NCBI RefSeq assembly: GCF_001748085.1
Contig: NZ_BBZK01000004.1
Coordinates: forward strand, 620,001 to 684,000
Length of the DNA: 64,000 bases
Direction: 5' to 3'
From: Streptomyces sp. TP-A0874
GTDB taxonomy: Bacteria > Actinomycetota > Actinomycetes > Streptomycetales > Streptomycetaceae
Of this stretch, positions 19,076 through 28,809 are shown one piece after another (the first letter of the stretch is position 1; every line of letters starts with the position of its first letter). Made by a program: the position numbers and the translations under genes. The notes under the pieces are model-generated. The model saw only the letters and a list, made by a program, of their open reading frames with translations. It was not told where the DNA came from and ran no database searches.

Positions 19076-19582
19076 CCGTCCGGACTGAGGTGACGGTAGA
19101 CGAAGCGCCTCGGAAAGAACAAGTCCTCGGATAGCGGTACGCGGCACCTGCTGTATTCGGTCGGGGCTGATCGCGTTGCGCGCCGATCGGGAATTCCATC
19201 AACTCGCTTGGCAGCAAAGAGAAAAGGCGCGGAATGCAGACGTCTTTGCGCGGGGATTCCCGTGACCCATATCACCGGCGGGCACCGGCATTTCTTGTCA
19301 TGCATCGAGCGGAAAGCAAGCTGATGACCGAACTCTCCGTTTTGCCGCCCGACACCCGATAAGGCGGCGATCGTCACCGGTCGGTGACGTACTGGCCGAT
19401 CAGCGGCAAGATGTCAAATCCGGCGGGGCGCAGGGCGGGGAGCGGTCGGGCAGCGGACGTGTCCGGGGGGCACCCCGACGACATCCGGAGCGGTGGGTCG
19501 GCCATCGTCCGTCCACGCACGGGATACGGGGACGGTGCCCCTCGGGCCGGCACAGCGAGGCTTCCTGGTGCTCCGACGAAGA
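19076..19582. other. Intergenic upstream of the riboswitch
   Basis: About 500 bases without a recognised gene between the riboswitch and the sdhB terminator. CGTCACCG at 19372-19379 and CGGTGACG at 19382-19389 form a compact inverted repeat (8-base arms, 2-base gap). The promoter of the LysM transcript should lie near 19080-19200, but I cannot define it. Confidence 0.45.
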
Positions 19583-19628
19583 AACGTCCGGCTGCCCGCG
19601 CCGGATCGGGCGCGGGCAGCCGGACGTT
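19583..19628 (-). terminator. Perfect 20-base hairpin after sdhB
   Basis: The arm at 19583-19602 and its exact reverse complement at 19609-19628 enclose a 6-base loop. It starts 26 bases beyond the sdhB stop codon on the minus strand. A strong intrinsic terminator for the sdhCAB operon. Confidence 0.9.
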
Positions 19629-19653
19629 CTGTCAGGCGAGCGGGAGGATGCGG

Positions 19654-20403
19654 TCAGCCCCTGCCGGACTTCCCGGTGGCGCGCAGCCACTCCTTGTTCA
19701 TCTGGGTGATCGAGGTGAGCGGAATGCCCTTGGGACAGGCGGTGGCACACTCGCCGGTCAGCGTGCAGCCACCGAACCCTTCCTCGTCCATGGTCGCCAC
19801 CATGTCCAGCACCCGGGACTCCCGCTCGGGGGAGCCCTGCGGCAGGACGTTGAGGTGGTTCACCTTGGCCGAGGTGAAGAGCATGGCCGAACCGTTGGGG
19901 CAGGCTGCGACGCAGGCGCCGCAGCCGATGCACTCCGCGTGCTCGAAGGCGTAGTCGGCGTCCGGCTTCGGCACCGGCGCGGCGTGCGCCTCGGGCGCGG
20001 TTCCGGTGGGGGCCGTGATGTAACCGCCGGCCTGGATGACCCGGTCGAAGGAGGAGCGGTCGACGACGAGGTCCTTCACGACCGGGAAGGCCGACGCTCG
20101 CCAGGGCTCGATGTCGATCGAGTCGCCGTCCTTGAAGGACCGCATGTGGAGCTGGCAGGTGGTGGTGCGCTCCGGGCCGTGGGCGTCACCGTTGATGACC
20201 AGGCTGCACGCGCCGCAGATGCCCTCGCGGCAGTCGTGGTCGAAGGCGACCGGGTCCTCGCCCTCCAGGATGAGCTGCTCGTTGAGGGTGTCGAGCATCT
20301 CCAGGAAGGACATGTCGGAGGAGATCCCGTCCACCTCGTAGGTGGACATGGCACCGGGGGCGTCGGCGTTCTTCTGCCGCCAGACGCGCAGGGTGAGCTT
20401 CAT
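19654..20403 (-). CDS. sdhB: Succinate dehydrogenase/fumarate reductase iron-sulfur subunit
   Basis: The 249-residue electron-transfer subunit of complex II. Cysteines 58, 63, 66 and 83 (CREGICGAC ... TTTCQ) bind the [2Fe-2S] centre, and [15 protein letters not shown] plus [16 protein letters not shown] bind the [4Fe-4S] and [3Fe-4S] centres. It carries electrons between the flavoprotein and the cytochrome b subunit. Its ATG overlaps the end of sdhA by four bases (20400-20403). The gene order cytochrome b, flavoprotein, iron-sulfur and the sequence type match the second complex II locus of streptomycetes rather than the four-gene housekeeping sdhCDAB. Confidence 0.95.
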   Translation of the reverse strand: MKLTLRVWRQKNADAPGAMSTYEVDGISSDMSFLEMLDTLNEQLILEGEDPVAFDHDCREGICGACSLVINGDAHGPERTTTCQLHMRSFKDGDSIDIEPWRASAFPVVKDLVVDRSSFDRVIQAGGYITAPTGTAPEAHAAPVPKPDADYAFEHAECIGCGACVAACPNGSAMLFTSAKVNHLNVLPQGSPERESRVLDMVATMDEEGFGGCTLTGECATACPKGIPLTSITQMNKEWLRATGKSGRG

Positions 20404-22358
20404 GCGTAGCTCCGCTGAGTGGGGTGGACGTACTCGAAGACCAGGTCTTCCTTGTGCAGGACGGGGGCGGTTCCGGTGCCGGTGAACTCCCAGGCGGCCG
20501 CGTAGGAGAACTCCTCGTCCTTACGGGCGGCCTCGCCGTCGGGGCTCTGCGACTCCTCCCGGAAGTGACCGCCGCAGGACTCGCTGCGGTGCAGCGCGTC
20601 CAGGCACATCAGCTCGGCCAGCTCCAGGTAGTCGACGATCCGGTTCGCCTTCTCCAGCGACTGGTTGAACTCCTCGCCGGTGCCCGGGACCTTGATGCGG
20701 CGCCAGAACTCCTCGCGGATCTCGGGGATCCGGTCGAGCGCCTTGCGCAGCCCCTCCTCGGTGCGGGCCATGCCGCAGTACTCCCACATCAGCTCACCGA
20801 TCTCGCGGTGGAAGGAGTCCGGGGTGCGGTCGCCGTCCACCGAGAGCAGCCGCTGCAGCCGCTCCTCGGTCTCCGTGAGGGCCTCGGTGACCGCCGGGTG
20901 GTCTGCGGAGACCTCGTCGCTGTGCGGGTTGCGGGCCAGGTAGTCGTTGATGGTCGACGGCAGGACGAAGTAGCCGTCCGCCAGGCCCTGCATCAACGCG
21001 GAGGCGCCCAGGCGGTTGGCCCCGTGGTCGGAGAAGTTGGCCTCGCCGATGGCGAACAGACCGGGGATGGTGGTCTGCAGGTCGTAGTCGACCCAGAGCC
21101 CGCCCATCGTGTAGTGCACCGCGGGGTAGATCCGCATCGGGACCTTGTAGGGGTCCTCGTCGGTGATCTGCTGGTACATGTCGAAGAGGTTGCCGTACTT
21201 GGCCTCGACGGCCTTGCGACCCATCCGCTTGATGGCGTCGGCGAAGTCGAGGTAGACGCCCTGGCCGCCGGGGCCGACGCCACGCCCCTCGTCGCAGACG
21301 TTCTTCGCGGCGCGGGAGGCGATGTCACGGGGCACGAGGTTGCCGAAGGACGGGTAGATGCGCTCGAGGTAGTAGTCGCGCTCGTCCTCGGGGATCTCGT
21401 TGGGTGGGCGGTTGTCGCCCTCCGCCTTGGGCACCCAGATCCGGCCGTCGTTGCGGAGCGACTCGCTCATCAGGGTGAGCTTGGACTGGTGGTCGCCGGT
21501 GCGCGGGATGCAGGTCGGGTGGATCTGCGTGAAGCAGGGGTTGGCGAAGTAGGCGCCCTTGCGGTGCGCCCGCCAGATGGCGGTGGCGTTGGAGTTCATC
21601 GCGTTGGTCGACAGGTAGAACACGTTGCCGTAGCCGCCGGAGGCGAGCACCACGGCGTCCGCGAAGTAGGTGTCGACACGACCCGTGACCAGGTCCCGGG
21701 CGACGATGCCGCGGGCCTTGCCGTCGACCACGATGAGGTCGAGCATCTCGGTGCGGCTGTGCATCTCGACGTTGCCGGCCGCGATCTGCCGCGCCAGCGC
21801 CTGGTAGGCGCCGAGCAGGAGTTGCTGGCCCGTCTGGCCGCGGGCGTAGAAGGTGCGGGAGACCTGCACACCGCCGAAGGAGCGGTTGTCGAGCAGACCG
21901 CCGTACTCGCGGGCGAACGGCACGCCCTGGGCGACGCACTGGTCGATGATCTCCACCGAGATCTGGGCCAGCCGGTGGACGTTGGACTCCCGGGCGCGGA
22001 AGTCGCCGCCCTTGACGGTGTCGTAGAAGAGCCGGTAGATGGAGTCGCCGTCGTTGCGGTAGTTCTTCGCGGCGTTGATACCGCCCTGGGCGGCCACGGA
22101 GTGGGCGCGGCGGGGCGAGTCCTGGAAGCAGAACTGGACGACGTGGTAGCCCTGCTCGGCGAGGGTCGCGCCGGCGGAGCCGCCGGCCAGTCCGGTGCCG
22201 ACGACGATGACGGTGTGCTTGCGCCGGTTGGCCGGGTTGACCAGCTTCGCCTGGAAGCGGCGGGTGTCCCAGCGCTCCTGGACCGGCCCCTCGGGGGCCT
22301 TGGCGTCGGCGATCGGCTCGCCGGACGTGTAACGGGTGTAGTCGACGTTGTCGGCCAT
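20400..22358 (-). CDS. sdhA: Succinate dehydrogenase/fumarate reductase flavoprotein
   Basis: The 652-residue catalytic flavoprotein that interconverts succinate and fumarate. The FAD dinucleotide fold is at [12 protein letters not shown] (53-64), and [10 protein letters not shown] (from His86) carries the histidine that binds FAD covalently. Further family blocks include [21 protein letters not shown] and [19 protein letters not shown]. It belongs to the non-classical (B-type) subgroup that pairs with a single five-helix cytochrome b. It begins one base after the sdhC stop codon and overlaps sdhB by four bases. The long plus-strand open frame opposite this gene is a codon-bias shadow. Confidence 0.95.
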   Translation of the reverse strand: MADNVDYTRYTSGEPIADAKAPEGPVQERWDTRRFQAKLVNPANRRKHTVIVVGTGLAGGSAGATLAEQGYHVVQFCFQDSPRRAHSVAAQGGINAAKNYRNDGDSIYRLFYDTVKGGDFRARESNVHRLAQISVEIIDQCVAQGVPFAREYGGLLDNRSFGGVQVSRTFYARGQTGQQLLLGAYQALARQIAAGNVEMHSRTEMLDLIVVDGKARGIVARDLVTGRVDTYFADAVVLASGGYGNVFYLSTNAMNSNATAIWRAHRKGAYFANPCFTQIHPTCIPRTGDHQSKLTLMSESLRNDGRIWVPKAEGDNRPPNEIPEDERDYYLERIYPSFGNLVPRDIASRAAKNVCDEGRGVGPGGQGVYLDFADAIKRMGRKAVEAKYGNLFDMYQQITDEDPYKVPMRIYPAVHYTMGGLWVDYDLQTTIPGLFAIGEANFSDHGANRLGASALMQGLADGYFVLPSTINDYLARNPHSDEVSADHPAVTEALTETEERLQRLLSVDGDRTPDSFHREIGELMWEYCGMARTEEGLRKALDRIPEIREEFWRRIKVPGTGEEFNQSLEKANRIVDYLELAELMCLDALHRSESCGGHFREESQSPDGEAARKDEEFSYAAAWEFTGTGTAPVLHKEDLVFEYVHPTQRSYA

Positions 22359-22359
22359 G

Positions 22360-23112
22360 TCAGCTCACCACTCCGGTCAGGACGGCGACGGGTACGGAGA
22401 TGAAGCCCAGGGTCAGTACGAGCGCGAGGCCGTTGGCGATCCCCCGCAGGGCGAGGTCGCGGCCCTTGCCGCCGGCGCCCAGGGTCTGCGCGGCGCTCCA
22501 GAAGCCGTGCCGGATGTGGAGGCCGACGGCGAGCATCGCGACGATGTAGAGAGCGGCGGACCACCACCGCTGGAAGCTGGCGACGACGTTCTCGTACGGG
22601 TGGCCGGACTGGAAGTCGGGGTTCACGGTGCCGAGGGTGAGGTCCAGGATGTGCCAGACGATGAAGAGGGCGAGGATCACTCCTCCCCAGCGCATCGTGC
22701 GGGTGGCGTAGCTGGCCCGCGGCCGCTTGTGGACGTACTTGACCGGGCGCGCCTTGATGTCGCGGCGGCTCAGCTGGGCGGCGGAGACGGCGTGCGCGAC
22801 GACTGCGGTGAGCAGCACGACCCGGGCGATCCACAGCACCCACTCGCGGTGCATGAAGGGCTCACCCACCACCCGCAGCCAGTGGCCGTAGGCGTTGAAC
22901 TCGTCCGGACCGAAGAAGATCTTCAGGTTGCCCATCACGTGGACGACGAGGTAGCCGAGCATGATCAGGCCGCTGACGGCCATGATCGCCTTCTTGCCGA
23001 TCGTGGAGTGCCAGACCTGGCCGATCTTGGTGCGTGGCCGCGGGGGTGCCCCGCGCCGCTTCGCCTCATCCGTCGTACGCCCCTGCGGGCGCGTTGCTGT
23101 CACCGGTGCCAT
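22360..23112 (-). CDS. sdhC: Succinate dehydrogenase cytochrome b subunit
   Basis: A 250-residue membrane anchor of complex II with about five transmembrane helices: [77 protein letters not shown] and the C-terminal [17 protein letters not shown]. Several histidines inside these helices ([26 protein letters not shown]) are the likely ligands of the two b haems. It is the first gene of the operon; the promoter must lie in the 157 bases before the upstream luxR-type gene. Confidence 0.94.
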   Translation of the reverse strand: MAPVTATRPQGRTTDEAKRRGAPPRPRTKIGQVWHSTIGKKAIMAVSGLIMLGYLVVHVMGNLKIFFGPDEFNAYGHWLRVVGEPFMHREWVLWIARVVLLTAVVAHAVSAAQLSRRDIKARPVKYVHKRPRASYATRTMRWGGVILALFIVWHILDLTLGTVNPDFQSGHPYENVVASFQRWWSAALYIVAMLAVGLHIRHGFWSAAQTLGAGGKGRDLALRGIANGLALVLTLGFISVPVAVLTGVVS

Positions 23113-23269
23113 ATCAGCAGACGTTAAGGGCTCACCCGATCAGACGTCCAAGACGTGGTTCGACTGTTTGCCATAGGCTGCGGCTATTTCTACTGGTCAC
23201 AGCGGTGTTGTGACTCCGGTCGACGGTGGATCGTGAGCTTCTCGTTGCATCTTCTCCACCTGATCCGCG

Positions 23270-23917
23270 TCAGATCCATCCGCGTCCCACGGCACGGACG
23301 CCGGCCTCGAACCTGCTCTGCGCCCCCAGCCTGTCTGTCAACTGGGCCACGACCCTGCGCACCGTGCGGTCGGAGAGCCCGAGTTGGTGGGCGACCGCAC
23401 GGTCGGTGGCACCCTGGCTCAGCATCCGCAGCACCCGCAGCTCGACGGTGGTCGGCAGCTCCCCACCAGCCTGGGAGAGGTCGTCGCCCCCTTCCCAGAG
23501 GAGGTCCGCGAAGGCGGCGAGCACCGACAGCGTCTCTGCTTCCTCCACGCGCACATAGCCGCGGCCCGACCCCGTGCGCACCGTGAGCAGGGCGCCTTCC
23601 ACGCCGAGCAGCATCGCCCCCGGCGGCAGACCGCTGCTGCCGCGCACCGCGAAGCCCTGCTCCCGCTGCCACGCCACCTGCTCCACCACGGCCGGTGTCT
23701 TCAGCGCGGAACTGGGCAGCACGGCATGCAACTCGCGCTGGCTACCGCGGAGTTCGGCTTCGCAGCCGCGGACCGCGTCGAGTAGGGGGTCTTCGGCCGA
23801 GGCATGGTTCCAGAAATAGAAGAGTCGGCCTCCGCCCGCTCCCGCGATCTTCCGCGCGGCGGCGGTGAGCTCGGCCTGGCTCTTCAGCCGGGTGGCCCCT
23901 GAGTCGTCCACGAGCAC
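23270..23917 (-). CDS. LuxR-type HTH regulator
   Basis: A 215-residue regulator with no receiver domain. The N-terminal 140 residues are unrecognised; the C-terminus is a LuxR/GerE-like helix-turn-helix (VELRVLRMLSQGATDRAVAH to GAQSRFEAGVRAVG). I start it at the GTG at 23917, which has AGGAGG six bases upstream; the longer reading from 23950 puts that ribosome site inside the gene. It lies 51 bases behind the histidine kinase gene and in front of sdhC. Its HTH closely resembles that of the second LuxR-type gene at 27754-28464 on the far side of the dicarboxylate symporter. Confidence 0.87.
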   Translation of the reverse strand: MLVDDSGATRLKSQAELTAAARKIAGAGGGRLFYFWNHASAEDPLLDAVRGCEAELRGSQRELHAVLPSSALKTPAVVEQVAWQREQGFAVRGSSGLPPGAMLLGVEGALLTVRTGSGRGYVRVEEAETLSVLAAFADLLWEGGDDLSQAGGELPTTVELRVLRMLSQGATDRAVAHQLGLSDRTVRRVVAQLTDRLGAQSRFEAGVRAVGRGWI

Positions 23918-23968
23918 GATCGACCTCCTCGAAACGATCCGCTGTCCCACCGGCCGCGGGCTGCCGCC

Positions 23969-25405
23969 TCACGGTGCCGCGGCCTTGCTCTTGTCGACGG
24001 GCCGCGGCTCCGGATCGGTCGGCAGCGCGCCGACCAGCCGGAGCGTGGCCCGCAGCCCGCCCTGGTCCCCCGGGTGCAGTTCCAGACGGCCGCCCGAGGA
24101 CTCGGTGAGCTTGGAGGCGACGGAGAGCCCGATACCGCTTCCGGGGGAGGACCCGCTCCCGCGCCAGCCGCGGGTCAGCGCGGCCCGCCGCTCGGCGTCC
24201 CCCAGCCCCGGCCCCTCGTCCTGCACATCGATCCGGACACTGGTCTCCCCGACCAGCACCCTGATCCGTACGGTGCTGCCCTCCGGCGCGTACTTGAGGG
24301 CGTTGGCCAGCAGGATGTCGAGCACCTGCTCGGCGGCGCCGGGCCGGGCCAGGCTCCAGGCGTGGCGCGGCATGGTGACCTGGAGGTGCATGTCCCGCCC
24401 GGCCGCGGTGGCGGCCCAGCCCCGTACGACTTCCTCGACCACCCGGCAGACGTCCACCACCTGGACGTTCACCCGGTGCGAGACGGTCTGCGCGTGGTCC
24501 AGCATGTCCGTCAGCGTCCGGTCGAGCCGGTCGACGTCGGCGAGCACCCTCTCCAGCCGTTCTTCGGCCTCCCCCGTCACGTACGGGCCGAGGTTCTCCA
24601 GCCGCAGCCGGAGCGCCACCATCGGGTTGCGCAGTTGGTGGGCCACGTCCGCGAGGAAGTGGCGCTGCTCCTCCATGGCGGACTGGAAGACGGTGGCCAA
24701 CTGGTTCACCTCGGTCGTCAGCTGCCGCAGCGCTTCCATGCCTCCCTGGTAGTCCGCCCGGGCGTGGAAGGAGCCCTCCGAAAGCAGCCGTACCGCGTCG
24801 CCGATCTGCTCCAGCGCCTCCAGGTTGGACCGGCGCAGCCGGGACACGGGCAGGACCAGCAAGGCGGTGCCGAGCGGTACCAGGAGCGCCAGCAGCGCCC
24901 AGACCAGCAGGATGTGATTGCGTACCTCGGCGGCGGGCTGCCGTACGAGCACCACCCCCTGCTCCGCCCCGTCGCCCGCGAACGGGGCCGCGGCTGAGAG
25001 CCGCCCGTCGACCCCGGGCAGCATCGACGCCCTCCCGGGGACGGTGACCCGCCCCTCTCGGACCTCCAGCCTCCGCACCACTTGGGCCAGTGCCGGCGGG
25101 GCCCCCGGCGAGACCGAGAGGGTCCCGTCCGGCCAGCGGACGGCGGCCTCCAGACCGCGGGCGTCCGCCAACCCGGCGATGAGGCGGTCGCGGTCGGCTC
25201 CGACCGCGGAGTCCCCGGTCGGAGCCGTCGGCGGCTTGGGCCGGTCCTCGGACAGGACCGGTGCCAGGGCGAGGGCCGCGTCCCGCAGGCCGCCGGTGGC
25301 GGCGTCCACGTACCGCTGGGCGGTGAGGGCGCCGATGACGGCCACGAGGGCGGTGAGCACCAGGCCGATCAACAGTGCCTGGACGAGTACGTGTAACTGA
25401 CGCAT
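23969..25405 (-). CDS. Sensor histidine kinase
   Basis: A 478-residue membrane-bound kinase: TM1 at about 10-28, an extracytoplasmic sensor of some 135 residues, TM2 at about 165-186, HAMP-like linker (191-245), dimerisation helix with phosphoacceptor His256 in VAHQLRNPMVAL, and an ATPase domain with NALKYAP (N box), DEGPGL (G1) and SGIGLSVASKL (G2). Forms a pair with the response regulator 16 bases upstream. Its position between complex II genes and a divergent dicarboxylate symporter suggests it senses a C4-dicarboxylate, although the sensor domain is not one I recognise. The order response regulator, kinase, LuxR-type gene looks like one operon. Confidence 0.93.
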   Translation of the reverse strand: MRQLHVLVQALLIGLVLTALVAVIGALTAQRYVDAATGGLRDAALALAPVLSEDRPKPPTAPTGDSAVGADRDRLIAGLADARGLEAAVRWPDGTLSVSPGAPPALAQVVRRLEVREGRVTVPGRASMLPGVDGRLSAAAPFAGDGAEQGVVLVRQPAAEVRNHILLVWALLALLVPLGTALLVLPVSRLRRSNLEALEQIGDAVRLLSEGSFHARADYQGGMEALRQLTTEVNQLATVFQSAMEEQRHFLADVAHQLRNPMVALRLRLENLGPYVTGEAEERLERVLADVDRLDRTLTDMLDHAQTVSHRVNVQVVDVCRVVEEVVRGWAATAAGRDMHLQVTMPRHAWSLARPGAAEQVLDILLANALKYAPEGSTVRIRVLVGETSVRIDVQDEGPGLGDAERRAALTRGWRGSGSSPGSGIGLSVASKLTESSGGRLELHPGDQGGLRATLRLVGALPTDPEPRPVDKSKAAAP

Positions 25406-25421
25406 GCTCGGCCGTGCGCCC

Positions 25422-26096
25422 TTACTTACCGGTCACGGACTCAAAACTGAAACCGACGCCGCGGGTGGTCCTGATCCGTCCCGCGGCGCCGAGTTTCCGA
25501 CGGAGCGCCGCCACGTGGGTGTCGAGGGTCCGGGACTCCCCGGCCCACTTCTGGTCCCACACCGCCTCCAGGAGTTGCTGGCGCGAGTAGACCCAACCGG
25601 GCCGTTCCGCCAGGAGGTTGAGGAGCGCGAACTCCTTGAGTGTCAGCTGCACCTCGGCTCCGTCCACCAGCACCTTGTGCTGGGCCCGGTCGATGGTGAT
25701 CCGGCCGCGTCGGATGACGTGGTCCACCGCGCCCGCGGCGGGCGCCGCGCTCCGCCGGGTGACCGCCGCCATCCGGGCGAGTAACTCCTGCAACCGGTAG
25801 GGCTTCACCACGTAGTCGTCGGCTCCGAGTCGCAGGCAGATCACCTGGTCCATCTCGCTGGACCGGGCGGTCACCGCGATGATCGGGACCTGTGAGGCGT
25901 TCCGCAGCGACCGGCACAGCTCCAGTCCGTCCATGTCGGGCAGGTTGAGGTCGAGCAGGATCACATCGCTGCCGGCCCGGCTCCGCAGCGCCATCGCCCC
26001 GGTCGAAACGTGGTCCACCTGCCATCCGTACCGCTGTAGGCCGTCCGCCAGGGCGCTCGCGACCTCGGCATCGTCTTCGACCAGCAGTGCCCTCAC
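25422..26096 (-). CDS. OmpR-type response regulator
   Basis: A 224-residue two-component regulator: receiver domain with acidic pair at residues 8-9, phosphoacceptor Asp49 in LLDLNLPDMDG and Lys in DDYVVKPY; winged-helix DNA-binding domain from about 130 (RIRTTRGVGFSF at the end). I place the start at GTG 26096, which has AGGGGGAA just before it; the same open frame runs on upstream through unrelated sequence. Partner of the histidine kinase 16 bases downstream. It is divergent from the symporter gene with 159 bases between, and is the natural candidate for controlling it. Confidence 0.94.
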   Translation of the reverse strand: MRALLVEDDAEVASALADGLQRYGWQVDHVSTGAMALRSRAGSDVILLDLNLPDMDGLELCRSLRNASQVPIIAVTARSSEMDQVICLRLGADDYVVKPYRLQELLARMAAVTRRSAAPAAGAVDHVIRRGRITIDRAQHKVLVDGAEVQLTLKEFALLNLLAERPGWVYSRQQLLEAVWDQKWAGESRTLDTHVAALRRKLGAAGRIRTTRGVGFSFESVTGK

Positions 26097-26255
26097 AGAT
26101 TCCCCCTGATTCCGGACGCACGCGATTCCGGCAGAGCGCCCCCGTACACCAGACCCCGCGGAGCCGCTTCGACCGACAGGCCGACCATACTTAAATTTGC
26201 ATGGATCTGACATTGCTATCGCGATGAACTCACCTGCGACTCCTAGCCTGGCCGC

Positions 26256-27644
26256 GTGCCCGGGCCGGCTTCTTCCCAAGCGCCCCCGGGAGGTGCCGGA
26301 CGGGGGTCGACAGCGGTGGCCGTATCGAGGGAACACGTCAACAGAACCCTGACTTTCTGGGTGCTGTTGGGCCTGTTCTCGGGGGCGGTATTCGGTCTGG
26401 TCGCTCCCGGTGCCGCCGCCCACGTCCGATTCCTGGCGGACGGTTTCATCTCGGTCATGATGACGCTGATTCCCCCGGTCATCTTCACCACCGTCGTGGG
26501 CGGGGTCGCGGCGCTCGGCAGCGGACGCCGAATGGGCCGCCTCTCGCTGAAGGCGATCGTCTACTACGAGGCCATGACCACGGCCGCGCTCGGGCTGGGC
26601 CTGCTCGCCGGGAACCTGCTGAACTTCTCCCCCCTGGAGACGTCGGGCGGCAAGGACTCCTCGGCACAACTGGACTCACTGCTGGAGAAGGTGGAGCGGG
26701 TCTTCGACAGCTCCGCCGGCGTCAACGCCATCGCGCCCCAGAGCCTGTTCTCCGCCATCACAGGCGGAAACCCGCTGCACGCCCTCACGGTCGGGGTGCT
26801 GATCGGCGGGGCGATCCTGATGGCCGGCAGGCGGGCGGCCCCGGTCCTGGACCTGGTGAACCGGTGCAGCCACATCCTCTTCTGCGCGGTCCGCATCCTG
26901 CTCGTCGGCGCACCGCTGGCCGCCTTCGGCGGTGCGGCCAACACCACGAGCCAACACGAGTCCATGCAGGACACCGGGGTGCTCCACTTGCTCTTCGGGT
27001 TCTTCGGCACCTGCGCGCTCGCGGTCTTCCTGGGTCTGGGCCTGCTCGCCCGGCTCAACGGGTTCTCGCTGCTGCGCCTGCTGCGGTTCCTGCGCTACGA
27101 GATCCTCCTCGTCATCGGGACGTCGTCCTCCGGGCCGGTGTTCCCGCGGGTCCTGCGCAAACTGGAACTCGCCGGGGTCCCCCGTGCCACCAGCGCCCCG
27201 CTCATGGCCGGCGGCCAGTCCTTCCACCTGATCGGCACCTGCGTCTACATCACCATGGGCGCCACCTACATCGGTGCGGCCGCCGGGCACCCCATGGGCC
27301 TGGGCGAGCAGTTGTTCTTCCTGGCCATCGCGGCGGTGGTGTCGAAGAGCGCGGTGGGCGTCACCGGCTCGGGGCTGCTCACGCTCATCGCCACCATCTC
27401 GGTGGCCCATTCGGTTCCCGTCTCGGGCGTGGCCCTGCTCATCGGGATCGACCGCTTCATGTCCGAGGCCCGGGCGCTCACCAATCTGGTCGGCAACGCC
27501 GTGGCCACCCTGGTCATCTCCAAGTGGGCCGGCCAACTCGACACCGAGCGACTGCGAGAAGTCCTCACCGGCCAACGCCGTGTCGAACCGGACCGACCGG
27601 CGGACGACCCCGACGTGGTGGACATCCGCATTTCCGACACATAG
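26256..27644 (+). CDS. DAACS-family dicarboxylate:cation symporter
   Basis: A 462-residue inner-membrane carrier of the DctA/GltP family, expected to import C4-dicarboxylates (succinate, fumarate, malate) with H+ or Na+. Family features: LIPPVIFTTVVGGVAALGSG in the early core, the reentrant-loop serine-rich motif IGTSSSGPVFPRVL (about residues 289-302), and VGVTGSGLLTLIATI followed by DRFMSEARALTNLVGNAVAT (substrate and cation site). The reported start is GTG 26256; a second GTG at 26316 would remove a 20-residue Pro/Gly-rich leader and is equally possible. It probably supplies substrate for the sdh genes next door. Confidence 0.92.
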   Translation: MPGPASSQAPPGGAGRGSTAVAVSREHVNRTLTFWVLLGLFSGAVFGLVAPGAAAHVRFLADGFISVMMTLIPPVIFTTVVGGVAALGSGRRMGRLSLKAIVYYEAMTTAALGLGLLAGNLLNFSPLETSGGKDSSAQLDSLLEKVERVFDSSAGVNAIAPQSLFSAITGGNPLHALTVGVLIGGAILMAGRRAAPVLDLVNRCSHILFCAVRILLVGAPLAAFGGAANTTSQHESMQDTGVLHLLFGFFGTCALAVFLGLGLLARLNGFSLLRLLRFLRYEILLVIGTSSSGPVFPRVLRKLELAGVPRATSAPLMAGGQSFHLIGTCVYITMGATYIGAAAGHPMGLGEQLFFLAIAAVVSKSAVGVTGSGLLTLIATISVAHSVPVSGVALLIGIDRFMSEARALTNLVGNAVATLVISKWAGQLDTERLREVLTGQRRVEPDRPADDPDVVDIRISDT

Positions 27645-27753
27645 CGACTTCTTACCCAGGACCGGAAATCAGCTCAGCCACCCGACTCGCACTGCCTTCC
27701 CGATACCGCACTCACGTCAGATTCCCGTCGGCAGAGAAGATGAGGAACGCGGC

Positions 27754-28464
27754 ATGTCCGTCACCACTACCACCACTGACGACACCGTCTCCCTGGCGGA
27801 GAAAATCAGAAGGATTCCCTCACGCAATTTGGGATTCACCTTACAGGCCGCTCTCCTGCCCGCCCGACGCGAGGTGACGATCCTCCGCTCGGAGACGGAC
27901 CTCGACACCGAGGAGATCAAGCAGGAGACGCTGGCGATGAACACCCTGCTGCGGCGCTGGGTGCGGGTCAGCATCGTCTGGGACTCCCGGCTGCTCACCC
28001 GGCCGCACCTCGCCCAGTACCTGGGGTGGCAGCTCCGCGCGGGCATCGAGGTCCGCACCGCTTCCCGGGTGCCCGCCACGCTGGCCCTGGTGGACGATCA
28101 GACGTCGCTGGTCAGTGCGGTCTCGGAGGACGGGGGGACGGGCCGGGGGGTGACCCTGTCCACCTGCCCGGAGACCACCGGCATGTTGCGCTACCTCTTC
28201 CTGAGGACCTGGGCGGACGCCACCCCACTGTCCGCGAGCGGCCCCTGGACGGGCGACGGGCAGACCCGACTCGTCATGCGGATGCTGGCCGAAGGCGCGA
28301 CGGACGACCAGATCGCACACGAAATGAGCGTTTCCAAGCGGACGGTGAGCCGCACCGTCGCCCGGGTGATGACGGAACTCAACGCTCGGAGCCGATTCGA
28401 GGCGGGGGTGATAGCGGCCCGTCTCGGCTATTTCGAGACTTCGGAACAGCGGTGGCTGGCCTGA
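27754..28464 (+). CDS. Second LuxR-type HTH regulator
   Basis: A 236-residue regulator with a C-terminal LuxR/GerE-like HTH (RLVMRMLAEGATDDQIAHEM to NARSRFEAGVIAA). The N-terminal domain (from MSVTTTTTDDTVSLAEKIRR) lacks a receiver Asp and is unrecognised. It follows the symporter by 109 bases on the same strand. The HTH shares the blocks EGATD, RTV, ARV and SRFEAGV with the LuxR-type regulator at 23270-23917, so the two are probably related by duplication. The ATG at 27754 has GAGGA eight bases upstream. A hairpin ends the transcript. Confidence 0.87.
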   Translation: MSVTTTTTDDTVSLAEKIRRIPSRNLGFTLQAALLPARREVTILRSETDLDTEEIKQETLAMNTLLRRWVRVSIVWDSRLLTRPHLAQYLGWQLRAGIEVRTASRVPATLALVDDQTSLVSAVSEDGGTGRGVTLSTCPETTGMLRYLFLRTWADATPLSASGPWTGDGQTRLVMRMLAEGATDDQIAHEMSVSKRTVSRTVARVMTELNARSRFEAGVIAARLGYFETSEQRWLA

Positions 28465-28485
28465 CGAGCGTCCCCATTGGCGCTA

Positions 28486-28513
28486 CGGTCCGCCGGAAGT
28501 CCTCGGCGGACCG
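28486..28513. terminator. Hairpin between luxR-type gene and biosynthetic cluster
   Basis: CGGTCCGCCG at 28486-28495 pairs perfectly with its reverse complement at 28504-28513 across an 8-base loop. It lies 22 bases after the stop of the plus-strand regulator and may also stop transcription arriving from the minus-strand cluster. The rest of 28465-28809 shows no gene. Confidence 0.7.
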
Positions 28514-28809
28514 GCCAACGGCGTCGGACGCGCTGCGCCACAAGGCGGAGGGACGTCCCGATACTGGGCGTATCAGGATGTTCCGACAACGCGGCGAGGT
28601 GCCGTAGCTGCCGTCGTGCGCCCACCAGTGATTACGGGACAGCGCTCACCCCGGAAACCCCGGTGCGGAATCTGGGGAAAATGATGCTCCCCGGACCGCT
28701 GACCGCTGGAAAGGCTTCCGGCAGAAGGACGCCACCCCCTGTCGGAATACGGCCATGGGAGCCACCGGCTTGCAGCCCGAACCGCCCGACAGGGATTCGC
28801 GTCGGGGAT

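Noticed and set aside
20424..22403. Long plus-strand open frame opposite sdhA
   Set aside because: It mirrors the sdhA codons on the other strand, has biased Val/Gly/Asp-rich composition and matches no family; a GC-bias shadow.
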